Shown here piece by piece: positions 27,088 to 35,436 of a stretch of 64,000 nucleotides of DNA. A program made the translations under genes and the position numbers. The stretch spans positions 1,860,001-1,924,000 of the forward strand of contig JAWKHH010000001.1 of NCBI GenBank assembly GCA_041394945.1, in the 5' to 3' direction. The stretch comes from Bryobacteraceae bacterium. Its GTDB lineage: Bacteria; Acidobacteriota; Terriglobia; Bryobacterales; Bryobacteraceae. A model generated the notes under the pieces. It was not told where the DNA came from. It made no database searches and was given only the letters and a program-made list of their open reading frames with translations. Positions within the stretch are counted from its first letter, which is position 1; every line of letters begins with the position of its first letter.

Positions 27088-28224
27088 CTACGCCGGCTGC
27101 AACTCCACTTTCTTCCCCGCCAGCGACAAGTTCTCCCGGACGAACGTCTCATCCCAGAGATTCGACACCACGGCCGTCAGATTCGGATTCTGCAGCGCCC
27201 ACAGGTACGCCTTCATCGGCGCCTTCATTTCGCCCGGCACGATGCGGTTCACCTTGTCGATCCGCCACTGCGGAATCGGCTGCAGGGACTTGTGATGCGT
27301 CGCCACCGCCATCGCCGCCTTCATCGCGATCACGCCCATCCCGGCGGCTTTCGCCTGCGTCATCGCCTGCTCCACGTAGCCGCCGTTGATCACGTTGTAG
27401 GACACCATCGCCACGTCATAGTGTCCCAACTGCGCCGCCTTGCGCAGAATCCCGCCGGCGTCGAAGTGCGACGTCACGCCGATAAACCGGATCTTGCCCT
27501 GCTTGCGCAGATCGAACAGCGTTTCGCGGATCTCCGGATTGTCCAGGTCCTCGGGCGCGTATGCCCCGTGCGGGCACATCACCGTATCGAAGTAGTCGGT
27601 CCCCACGCGCTTCAGGCTGTCTTCCACGCTCTTGGTGATGATCGCCTTGAACGGCTTGCTTCCCTCCACCTGGTGCCCGTAGTCCTGCCGCATCGCGTTG
27701 CAGATGTAGGTGGGTATGATCGGATTCGGCAGCCCCGGATAATACTCGAGCAGGTAGCCGGGCTTGGCCACGCCGCGCTCGGCCACCATCTCCTCGGCCC
27801 GTTTCCGGATGGCGTTCTGCTTCTCCGCCGGCAGCCCTTTGAAGATCTCATCGTACATCCGGTTCCGCGTGGAGATGTAGGGGGAAATCTTCGTCGTCAG
27901 GAACACCTTCTCGCGCTTCGCCGAGCTGCCTAGCAGCTTGCCGTAGGAAAGCTCGCAATCGCCGTTCCCGTAGGCCGGCGCCATGTCGAGATAGTTCAGG
28001 CCCATCTCGATCGCCAGGTTCAGGTGCTCCCAGTTTTTCGACCGGATCGGATCGCCTCCGCTCACCACCTCGGAGACCATGATTCCCGTTCGTCCGAACT
28101 GCCGGTACGCCATCCCGGCCTGCTTGTTCCGCCACTCCGGCGTCGCCGCCGCCGGAGCCAGACTCGGCGCCGCCGCGGCTCCAATCGCGCCGGCAAGAAA
28201 ACTTCGTCGATCCACTGGGTTCAT
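27088..28224 (-). CDS. Tat-exported aldo/keto reductase
   Basis: A 378-residue aldo/keto reductase with a twin-arginine leader ('DRRSFLAGAIGAAAA', residues about 5-19). ATG 28224 is preceded by AAAGGAGCG. AKR landmarks: 'GLNYLDMAPAYGNGDCELSYG' (Asp and Tyr of the tetrad), 'VFLTTKIS' (Lys) and 'VMCPHGAYAPEDL' (His). The closest architecture is the secreted oxidoreductase group common in Acidobacteria and Planctomycetes, where the cofactor, probably NADP, would be loaded before Tat export. The substrate is unknown. Confidence 0.82.
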   Translation of the reverse strand: MNPVDRRSFLAGAIGAAAAPSLAPAAATPEWRNKQAGMAYRQFGRTGIMVSEVVSGGDPIRSKNWEHLNLAIEMGLNYLDMAPAYGNGDCELSYGKLLGSSAKREKVFLTTKISPYISTRNRMYDEIFKGLPAEKQNAIRKRAEEMVAERGVAKPGYLLEYYPGLPNPIIPTYICNAMRQDYGHQVEGSKPFKAIITKSVEDSLKRVGTDYFDTVMCPHGAYAPEDLDNPEIRETLFDLRKQGKIRFIGVTSHFDAGGILRKAAQLGHYDVAMVSYNVINGGYVEQAMTQAKAAGMGVIAMKAAMAVATHHKSLQPIPQWRIDKVNRIVPGEMKAPMKAYLWALQNPNLTAVVSNLWDETFVRENLSLAGKKVELQPA

Positions 28225-28308
28225 GGGAGCGCTCCTTTCCCCGCAATCATAGCCCACTTCGATATCGCCAAAGCTACAATTGATGGAGGACCCCCCAAGA
28301 CTCACCCC

Positions 28309-31300
28309 ATGTCTATCACGACCGAGCCCCGCCCGAGTGTGAACAGTTGGCTGGAAGAGGAGATGTACCACCAGTACCGCCACGACCGCAGCGCCGTGGA
28401 CGAAGCCTGGCAGGACGTCTTCGGTTCCAACGGCGATGCCGTCCCCGGCGCTGAGGAATCCGCCTACCAGGCCGCCGCGGCCGCCGCCGCTCAACCAGAG
28501 CCTGCCGCTCCCACTCCCCCGGCGCCTGCCCCGCCGGAGCCTCCTTCGAACTTCACGCCGGCGCAGGCGCCCCAAGCAGCGCCTTCACCCGTACCCGCCG
28601 AGGCGAAGGCTGTCGCCACTCAGCCCGCTCCTGCGCTCCAACTGCGCTCGTCGGAGCAGCTTGTGCCTCTTCGCGGAGCGCCCGGACGCCTCGCCGCCAA
28701 CATGACCGCGTCGCTCTCGGTCCCCACCGCCACCTCGCAGCGCGTCGTGCCGGTGAAGGTGATCGAAGAGAACCGCCGCATCCTCAACCAGTACCGGGAG
28801 CTCCAGGGCAAATCGAAGATCTCATACACGCACCTGTTGTCGTGGGCCATCGTGCAGGCCGTCAAGGCGCAGCCCTCCATGAACGATGCCTACGCCGAGC
28901 AGAACGGTGAACCGTTCCGCATCGTCCGCAAAGAAACGAACATCGGGCTCGCCGTCGACGTGGCCGGCCCCGGCGGAACGCGTTCCCTTGTCGTTCCCTG
29001 TATAAAAAACGCCGGCGCCATGACGTTCGACCAGTTCCTCGCCGCCTTCGACGATCTCGTCCAGCGCGCCCGAAAGGCCAAGCTCACCGTCGACGATTTC
29101 CTCGGCACCTCCATCTCGCTCACCAACCCCGGCACGGTGGGCACCATGGGATCGGTGCCGCGCCTCATGCCCGGCCAGGGCTGCATCATCGCCTCCGGCG
29201 CGATGGACTATCCGCCCGAGTACGCCGGAGCGCGCCCAGAAGTCCTCGCGGCGCTAGGGCTCAGCAAGGTGATGACTCTCACGTGTACCTACGACCACCG
29301 CATCATCCAGGGCGCTGAGTCCGGCACTTTCCTCGGCAAACTCCAGGATCTTCTGTTCGGCGCCGCCGAGTTCTACGAAGAGATCTTCTCGGCGCTTCAC
29401 CTCCCGGCCCGTCCCATGCACTGGGAACCGGATCGCGAGGGCTTCACGGCCGCGCAGCAACTTCCCGCCGCTTGGCGCGCCCCCGGCCAAATGGCCCTCC
29501 CCGCCGCGCCCCACCAGGCGCTGCCGGCCCCGGCCGGACTCCCCGCCGCGCCTGTCGCGCCGAAGGAAGCCGCCATCCTCCAGCTCATCAACGCCTATCG
29601 AGTCCGCGGCCACCTCATCGCCGACATCAACCCGCTCGGCGCCAAGACTCTTTATCACCCGGAACTCGATCCCGCCACCTACGGCTTCTCCATCTGGGAT
29701 CTCGACCGTGAATTTATCACTGGCTCCCTCGGCTGGGCCACCGGAGAGGCGTCCTGGAAGCCGGTCGCTACGCTCCGCGAAATCCTCGAGACCCTGCGCC
29801 ACACCTACTGCGGACGCATCACCTGCGAGTACATGAGCATCCAGCACCCGGACCAGAAATCCTGGCTCCAGCAGCGCATGGAGCCCCACGCCAACGCTTG
29901 GCCGCTCACTCCCGAAAACCGCATCCGCACGCTTGAGCGCCTGATCGCCGCCGAACAGTTCGAATCGTTCATTCACTCCCGCTTCGTCGGCCAGAAGCGC
30001 TTCTCGCTCGAAGGCGCTGAAACCGCCATCGCCATGTTGGACGAACTGCTCGACATGATCGGCGATAGCGGCGGCCAGGAAGCCGTCATCGGCATGGCTC
30101 ACCGCGGACGCCTCAACGTCCTCGCCAACGCCGCCGGCAAGCGCATGAGCCAGATCTTCTCCGAGTTCGAAGGCCACCCGGACCCAAACTCCATGCAGGG
30201 CTCGGGCGACGTCAAGTACCACCTCGGCGCCACCGGCACGCACCGATCGCAGAACACCGGCCGGGAGGTAGTCGTCTCGGTCGCGCCCAACCCTTCGCAC
30301 CTCGAGGCGGTGAATCCGGTGGTCGAAGGCATCGTCCGCGCCAAGCAATCCCGGATGGGCGACACCGAGCGCGAACGCATCGTCCCGGTGCTGTTCCACG
30401 GCGATGCCGCCTTTGCCGGCCAGGGCGTCGTCACTGAGACCCTCAATCTCTCGCAACTTCACGGCTACCGCACCGGCGGAACCATCCACATCATCATCAA
30501 CAACCAGATCGGGTTCACCACCAACCCCCAGGAATCGCGATCCTCCGTCTATTGCACCGACATCGCCCGGATGGTCCAGGCGCCCATCTTCCACGTTAAT
30601 GGCGACGACCCGGAAGCCTGCGTCCGCGCCATCCAAATCGCCTACGAGTTCCGCCAGCGGTTCAAGAAAGACGTCGTCATCGATCTCATCTGCTATCGGC
30701 GCCACGGCCACAACGAAGGCGACGACCCCAGCTACACCCAGCCGCTGATGTACCGTCAGATCAAGGAACATCCGCCCATCAGCAACCTTTATGCCGAGCG
30801 CCTGGTTCGCGAAAAGGTGGTGACGCCGGAGCAGGTCGATCGCTTCCGCAAACGCATTTCGCTAAATCTGGACGACGGCTTCGAAGAAGCGCGCCAGTAC
30901 CCGGCCCGCTACGAAGTGGAAGAGATCGGCGTCGTTGAGGACCTTCCTCCCGAACCCGAAACCCGCACCGCGGTCCAGCGGGACCTGCTCGAGGAAGTGC
31001 TCGAGGCCCTCACCGCGGTCCCCGACAATTTTACTCTCCACCCGAAGCTCAAGGGCCTCTTCGATAAACGCAAGAACGCGCTCGAGACCGGCATCGATTG
31101 GGCTCTCGCCGAAGCTCTCGCCTTCGGCACACTGCTCATCGAAGGGACGCCCGTTCGCCTCTCCGGTCAGGACTCCGGCCGCGGCACCTTCTCCCAGCGC
31201 CATCTCACGATCTACGACTATGAGACCGGCGTGCCCTACCGCTCCCTCAAGCACATCGCCCCGGACCAGGCGCCCTTCTCCGTCTACGACTCCTCGCTCA

Positions 31301-32190
31301 GCGAGTACGCCGTCATGGGCTTCGAGTTCGGCTACTCCATCGGCGACCCTCTCTCGATGGTTCTCTGGGAAGGTCAATTCGGCGACTTCGTCAACGGCGC
31401 CCAGATCATGATCGACCAGTTCCTCAGCGTCTGCGGCCACAAGTGGGGCCAGCCAAGCGGACTCGTGCTCCTGCTCCCGCATGGCTACGAGGGCCAGGGC
31501 CCCGAGCATTCATCGGCTCGCATCGAGCGGTTCCTGATCCTCAGCGCCGAGGAGAACTGGTACATCGTCAACGCCACCACGCCGGCGCAGTACTTCCATG
31601 TGCTCCGGCGCCAGATGCGCGGCGGCGCCGACGCGCGCGGAGTCCGCAAACCGCTGATCCTGTTCACGCCCAAGAGCCTCCTCCGCCACCCGAAGGTCGT
31701 CTCGCGGGCCGGCGAATTCACCGGCGACGGGTTCCATGAGGTCATCGGCGATGCCGAGGTGAACCCCGATCAGGTGTCGCGAATCCTCATCTGCTCCGGC
31801 AAGATCTACTACGATCTCCTCCATCGCCGCGAAGAGACCCGCGCCGAGCACGTCGCCATCATCCGCCTCGAGCAGTTGTATCCGTTCCCCGCCAAGGATC
31901 TCCAGGACCAGATCAACCGCTATCACGCCACCGCCGACATCGCGTGGGTGCAGGAAGAGCCGCTCAACATGGGCCCCTGGCGACTGATGAGCGACTACAT
32001 TCAGCCCATGCTCGAACGCAGCCGCCGCCGGCTGCGCTTCATCGGCCGGCCGGAGAGCGCCTCCCCCGCCGCCGGCTCCTATCGCACGCACGAACGCGAG
32101 CAGAAGGAGATCATTGAGGCCGCGTTTTCCGAAGGGAAGACCGCGCCCGTCCGGAAAGTCCGCGTGGTCCGCCGCCGCACCGCGAAGTAG
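28309..32190 (+). CDS. kgd: fused 2-oxoglutarate decarboxylase/dehydrogenase E1 with E2 succinyltransferase domain
   Basis: A 1293-residue enzyme of the Mycobacterium Kgd / Corynebacterium OdhA type, acting in the TCA cycle. Residues about 1-30 ('YHQYRHDRSAVDEAWQDVF') match the small N-terminal helix, a Pro/Ala linker follows, then an E2 acyltransferase domain without a lipoyl domain (about 130-365, 'YDHRIIQGAESGTFL'), then the ThDP-binding E1 domain ('HGDAAFAGQGVVTETLNLSQ', 'IIINNQIGFTTNP', 'IGMAHRGRLNVLAN'). ATG 28309 is used; the frame is open upstream but antisense to the reductase gene. The E2 motif reads DHRIIQG, not DHRxxDG, as in actinobacterial members. Confidence 0.9.
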   Translation: MSITTEPRPSVNSWLEEEMYHQYRHDRSAVDEAWQDVFGSNGDAVPGAEESAYQAAAAAAAQPEPAAPTPPAPAPPEPPSNFTPAQAPQAAPSPVPAEAKAVATQPAPALQLRSSEQLVPLRGAPGRLAANMTASLSVPTATSQRVVPVKVIEENRRILNQYRELQGKSKISYTHLLSWAIVQAVKAQPSMNDAYAEQNGEPFRIVRKETNIGLAVDVAGPGGTRSLVVPCIKNAGAMTFDQFLAAFDDLVQRARKAKLTVDDFLGTSISLTNPGTVGTMGSVPRLMPGQGCIIASGAMDYPPEYAGARPEVLAALGLSKVMTLTCTYDHRIIQGAESGTFLGKLQDLLFGAAEFYEEIFSALHLPARPMHWEPDREGFTAAQQLPAAWRAPGQMALPAAPHQALPAPAGLPAAPVAPKEAAILQLINAYRVRGHLIADINPLGAKTLYHPELDPATYGFSIWDLDREFITGSLGWATGEASWKPVATLREILETLRHTYCGRITCEYMSIQHPDQKSWLQQRMEPHANAWPLTPENRIRTLERLIAAEQFESFIHSRFVGQKRFSLEGAETAIAMLDELLDMIGDSGGQEAVIGMAHRGRLNVLANAAGKRMSQIFSEFEGHPDPNSMQGSGDVKYHLGATGTHRSQNTGREVVVSVAPNPSHLEAVNPVVEGIVRAKQSRMGDTERERIVPVLFHGDAAFAGQGVVTETLNLSQLHGYRTGGTIHIIINNQIGFTTNPQESRSSVYCTDIARMVQAPIFHVNGDDPEACVRAIQIAYEFRQRFKKDVVIDLICYRRHGHNEGDDPSYTQPLMYRQIKEHPPISNLYAERLVREKVVTPEQVDRFRKRISLNLDDGFEEARQYPARYEVEEIGVVEDLPPEPETRTAVQRDLLEEVLEALTAVPDNFTLHPKLKGLFDKRKNALETGIDWALAEALAFGTLLIEGTPVRLSGQDSGRGTFSQRHLTIYDYETGVPYRSLKHIAPDQAPFSVYDSSLSEYAVMGFEFGYSIGDPLSMVLWEGQFGDFVNGAQIMIDQFLSVCGHKWGQPSGLVLLLPHGYEGQGPEHSSARIERFLILSAEENWYIVNATTPAQYFHVLRRQMRGGADARGVRKPLILFTPKSLLRHPKVVSRAGEFTGDGFHEVIGDAEVNPDQVSRILICSGKIYYDLLHRREETRAEHVAIIRLEQLYPFPAKDLQDQINRYHATADIAWVQEEPLNMGPWRLMSDYIQPMLERSRRRLRFIGRPESASPAAGSYRTHEREQKEIIEAAFSEGKTAPVRKVRVVRRRTAK

Positions 32191-32193
32191 CTC

Positions 32194-32799
32194 ATGGTAG
32201 TCACGGGCATCTACTACGCGATGGCATTCATCGCCGGCGGCGTGATCGTCGGTTGGCTCGCCCGTCCCGCCTGGGGCGCGCCGATGTTCCTGCTCGCGGC
32301 GTTCTTCCTATGGTTCTTCCGCGACCCCGAACGCACCGTCCCCCAAGGGCCGCACGCCGTGTCTCCGGCTGACGGCCGCGTCACCGCCGTCAAGCCCGAG
32401 AGCGGCCTTACCCGCGTCAGCATCTTCCTCAACCCGTTCGACGTGCACGTCAACCGGACGCCGGTAGGCGGGCGGATCTTGGAAGCGGTCTACAAACCCG
32501 GCGAGTTCCTTGTCGCCAGCCGAGAGGAAGCGTCGGTCCGCAATGAACAGAACATCGTCACCGTCGAGTGCGACGACGGCGTCCGCGTCGTCTTCAAACA
32601 GATCGCCGGCCTCGTCGCCCGCCGCTGCGTCCTGAACAAAACGGCCGGTGATATCGTACAAATGGGCGAGCGGATCGGACTCATGCAGTTCAGCTCGCGA
32701 ATGGATGTCCTGTTCGGCCCCGAGTGGCGAATCCTCGTCCGGGAAGGCCAGCGCGTCGTCGCCGGCGAAACGATCATCGCGCAAAGGAACCCTTCATGA
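32194..32799 (+). CDS. psd: phosphatidylserine decarboxylase, short (archaeal/PSD-B) type
   Basis: Makes phosphatidylethanolamine from phosphatidylserine using a pyruvoyl group formed by self-cleavage. A 201-residue short form: two N-terminal TM segments ('IYYAMAFIAGGVIVGWLA', 'MFLLAAFFLWFFRDPERT'), 'SPADGRVTAV', 'FLNPFDVHVNRTPVGG' (catalytic His) and the cleavage region 'GLMQFSSRMDVLFGPEW'. Family members usually read FGSRxD and cleave between Gly and Ser; here the Gly is Ser. The gene follows kgd by 3 bases and overlaps pssA by 4. Confidence 0.88.
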   Translation: MVVTGIYYAMAFIAGGVIVGWLARPAWGAPMFLLAAFFLWFFRDPERTVPQGPHAVSPADGRVTAVKPESGLTRVSIFLNPFDVHVNRTPVGGRILEAVYKPGEFLVASREEASVRNEQNIVTVECDDGVRVVFKQIAGLVARRCVLNKTAGDIVQMGERIGLMQFSSRMDVLFGPEWRILVREGQRVVAGETIIAQRNPS

Positions 32800-33683
32800 C
32801 TCGCCGCCTTCGCGAGAAGCTCATTGACCCGAATTCGCCCGATCGCCGGCCGCGCAAAGCCGCCTACGCCCTCCCTTCCCTGTTCACCGCCGGCAACATG
32901 TTCCTCGGCTTTCTCGCCATCGTGAAGGCGTTCCAGGGCGCGATGCTCGCCACCCGCGGCGACCTCGGCCACAACCCCCACCTCGAAGCCGCCGCCATCA
33001 TGATCGGCGTGGCCGTCTTCCTCGACGGGCTCGACGGCCGCATCGCCCGCATGACCAACACCGTCTCCGACTTCGGCCGTGAACTCGATTCCCTCGCCGA
33101 CGTGATCACCTTCGGCGTCGCCCCGGCCATCCTCGCCTGGGTCTTCGGCTTCCAGTTCCTGTCTCGCGATTTCGACCCTGGCCTCCGCGACCAGCTCAAC
33201 CGCCTCGGTATGTTCTTCGTCTTCCTCTACCTGATGTGCGGCGCGTCGCGCCTCGCGCGGTTTAACATTCAGGTGGACCCGAAGCCCAAGAACCCCGGAC
33301 GCCCCGGACGCAAATACTTCGTCGGCCTCCCCATACCCGCCGCGGCCGCCTTCGTCGCCGCCGTCGTCTACGCCGCGGACTCGTCGCCGCTCGAATGGTG
33401 GGTTTTCGGAGCCATCTGGATCGCCGCTCTCGGCCTGCTCTCGTTCCTCATGGTGAGCACGTGGCGCTACCGCAGCTTCAAGGACTTCAACTTACTAAGT
33501 CCCCGGTCGCCGGTGAGTGTGATTCTGCTCGCGAGCCTGATCTACATGATCTGGAACTATTCGCAGCCGGTTCTGCTCGCCATGGCGCTCACCTACACCG
33601 GCTCCGGAATCGTGATCCGCCTCGGCGGCCTTCTCCGCCGCCACCCGCACGCCCACCCGCCGCCTCAGCAGCAAGGGGTCTAG
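32796..33683 (+). CDS. pssA: CDP-diacylglycerol-serine O-phosphatidyltransferase
   Basis: Condenses CDP-diacylglycerol with serine to phosphatidylserine, the substrate of the neighbouring Psd. A 295-residue integral membrane protein of the CDP-alcohol phosphatidyltransferase family; the signature D-G-x2-A-R-x8-G-x3-D-x3-D is seen in 'FLDGLDGRIARMTNTVSDFGRELDSLAD'-region residues (about 70-95). About seven TM segments. ATG 32796 overlaps the psd stop (ATGA). The C-terminus 'HPHAHPPPQQQ' is a low-complexity tail. The stop overlaps a convergent gene by 4 bases. Confidence 0.9.
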   Translation: MTRRLREKLIDPNSPDRRPRKAAYALPSLFTAGNMFLGFLAIVKAFQGAMLATRGDLGHNPHLEAAAIMIGVAVFLDGLDGRIARMTNTVSDFGRELDSLADVITFGVAPAILAWVFGFQFLSRDFDPGLRDQLNRLGMFFVFLYLMCGASRLARFNIQVDPKPKNPGRPGRKYFVGLPIPAAAAFVAAVVYAADSSPLEWWVFGAIWIAALGLLSFLMVSTWRYRSFKDFNLLSPRSPVSVILLASLIYMIWNYSQPVLLAMALTYTGSGIVIRLGGLLRRHPHAHPPPQQQGV

Positions 33684-34411
33684 GTTCGGAACTTCAAGCG
33701 GCGGCAGAGCGGCAACGCCGCGGGCGCCAATACCGGCCAGAGGAACATCACCCCGACAGCAAGCTCGACCAGAGCCGAAGGCCCGGACGGCTGCGTACTC
33801 CCGATCCACAGCAGCGCCGCGGCAGTGCTCGCCGCAAGCCCCATCGCGTGCTGGCCCGGCAGCGGGCCCGTCAACCCGGATCGCAGTCCGGCGATCAGTG
33901 GCCCGGCGATCAGCGCCCCGCCCATCAGGACCGCAAGCAACCTTACACGGAAGGGCCCGGCCGAACCGCCGTCGGACAGAAAAAGGACCGCCAGCGTCAG
34001 CAGGCACATCACACTCGGAAAGGCGCGCCCCGCGATCCAGCCCAACCCGTAGCCCACGCTCCAGGACCAGACTACGGTCCCAAGCGCTGCCGCGAGCGAC
34101 ATATTCACAACTTGGCCGGGCGTCAGCGGGTGCGCATCCGGCCATGGATACTTGGCAGTGATGACAGCCAGGGAAACCGCACAACCGAACAACATGCCTA
34201 GCGCCGGGAACAGCGAAAACAGCGCGGCCCACGGACGCCACCCCGATAACAGCCGGCATTGATGCGCGCCCACGAGCAACCCAACGTCAGCCAATCCCCG
34301 AACGGAACCATCCAGCCCCCGTTCCTCCAAATCCCCCAGCACCGCCTCGCGGTCCGGTTCAGTCAGCAGTCGCGACAGCGCCAACGTCAGTCGCCAGATC
34401 ATGCCGTACAT
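33680..34411 (-). CDS. multi-TM membrane protein paired with PadR regulator
   Basis: A 243-residue protein from ATG 34411, with GGGAGGAGG 7 to 8 bases upstream. The N-terminus 'LLTEPDREAVLGDLEERG' resembles the cytoplasmic prefix domain of acidobacterial MacB-like permeases that are linked to PadR genes, but here only five or six TM segments follow ('FSLFPALGMLFGCAVSLAVI', 'VMCLLTLAVLFLSDGG') and there is no FtsX or MacB domain. It overlaps the PadR gene by 13 bases, so the two are cotranslated. Probable role: a small membrane protein whose expression is linked to the regulator; real function unknown. Confidence 0.65.
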   Translation of the reverse strand: MYGMIWRLTLALSRLLTEPDREAVLGDLEERGLDGSVRGLADVGLLVGAHQCRLLSGWRPWAALFSLFPALGMLFGCAVSLAVITAKYPWPDAHPLTPGQVVNMSLAAALGTVVWSWSVGYGLGWIAGRAFPSVMCLLTLAVLFLSDGGSAGPFRVRLLAVLMGGALIAGPLIAGLRSGLTGPLPGQHAMGLAASTAAALLWIGSTQPSGPSALVELAVGVMFLWPVLAPAALPLCRRLKFRT

Positions 34412-34740
34412 TGTTTCGCCTCCTCCCACCGAATGCCCTCCGTGGCTCGGGTAACGGCTGAGTAGAACCGGGCGCCGGCATCGCGCCCCAGTCCCGTGAT
34501 CCGCACCAGACGCTTCGCCCGGCCGCCCCGTTCCGCGCTCGCGCCACCCATTCGCGTAGCTACGAAGCCCTTGGCCTCCAGCCGATCGAGTGTCAGGTAC
34601 AACGCGCCCGAGGAGCAACGGCGTCCGGTTGCCGCCTCGATTTCGTTCGCGATGGAGGCGCCGTAGGCGCGCTCCCCCAGGCGTTCGCACGCGGCCAGCA
34701 CCAGGTATTCGAACTCACCGATGATCCCATCCCTTGCCAT
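34399..34740 (-). CDS. PadR-family transcriptional regulator
   Basis: A 113-residue winged-helix regulator. 'GEFEYLVLAACERLGERAYGASI' and 'TGRRCSSGALYLTLDRLEAKGFV' are the PadR helix-turn-helix and wing; 'ARFYSAVTRATEGI' is the dimerisation helix. The length is typical of the short PadR group linked to transporter genes in Acidobacteria. It overlaps the downstream membrane-protein gene. Target is likely its own operon. Confidence 0.88.
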   Translation of the reverse strand: MARDGIIGEFEYLVLAACERLGERAYGASIANEIEAATGRRCSSGALYLTLDRLEAKGFVATRMGGASAERGGRAKRLVRITGLGRDAGARFYSAVTRATEGIRWEEAKQCTA

Positions 34741-34791
34741 TACTCCTACATTGTGCGCTTCATCGAGACGAGTGTCGATCCGGTGAATGCC

Positions 34792-35422
34792 CTAGAAACG
34801 TGAAGTCGAGGCGCCGCCGAATCTCCTCCGCGTCCCGGCCGGCTCCTCATCCTCGGTCTCGCGGACATGACGGAGCCGCGACCTAAAATCCTCACTGAGC
34901 GCTGATTCGACGTCGAGTGTGATCGAACCGGCGGCGTCCTTGCCACGGATGTGCACACGGTCCTGGTCCCGGTAGGAACTCAGTTTCATGCGCACCAGGT
35001 CCACCACAGGTATTACCAGGAAGTCCTGCCCGTGAAGTCCGGTCTTGACCGGTCGAATTCCGGGATGAGCTTCCCCCGTGTGACGCCTTCACCTTCTCGC
35101 CCGAAAAGAGCAGGCGGATTGCGTTGCGCGCGCGCTATTGCTCTCACCATATGCTCTGTGCGATCGCGACGACGCGCGGCAGGTCAGGTTCGCCGGATCA
35201 AGATGTCAATGTCTCGGGTCAGGGATGAATGAGTCGAGTCCGCGTTCTCGACGTCCAGGAAGACCGCAAGCGCCCCCACGAGTTCGTGCGGAACGCCCTC
35301 ATGCGCGGCGCCGACAGATTCTGCAGCGTGCGGATCAACTCGACTACACGTTCTTCGAACAACACGTTTACGAACTCCCGCCTGGAGGCGGCATTCCCAA
35401 AGAATTCCGCAAAGGTCAACAT
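34792..35422 (-). pseudogene. decayed nucleotidyltransferase-like gene
   Basis: Reading the minus strand from ATG 35422, pieces of one protein family appear in successive frames: 'MLTFAEFFGNAASRREFVN' and 'ERVVELIRTLQNLSAP' in the first; 'VPHELVGALAVFLDVENAD' and 'LTRDIDILIRR' in a second; 'DLPRVVAIA' in a third; 'ARNAIRLLFSGEKV' after two in-frame stops; and 'GQDFLVIPVVDLVRMKLSS' plus 'YRDQDRVHIRGKDAAG' in a last frame ending at 34792. TRDIDIL is the nucleotidyltransferase DxD-type motif. At least three frameshifts and a loss of some residues between 'VVAIA' and 'ARNAI' are needed, so the gene is dead. The intact family is of unknown role, related to AbiEii-like nucleotidyltransferases. Confidence 0.75.
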
Positions 35423-35436
35423 CGCCTGCTCCAAGG

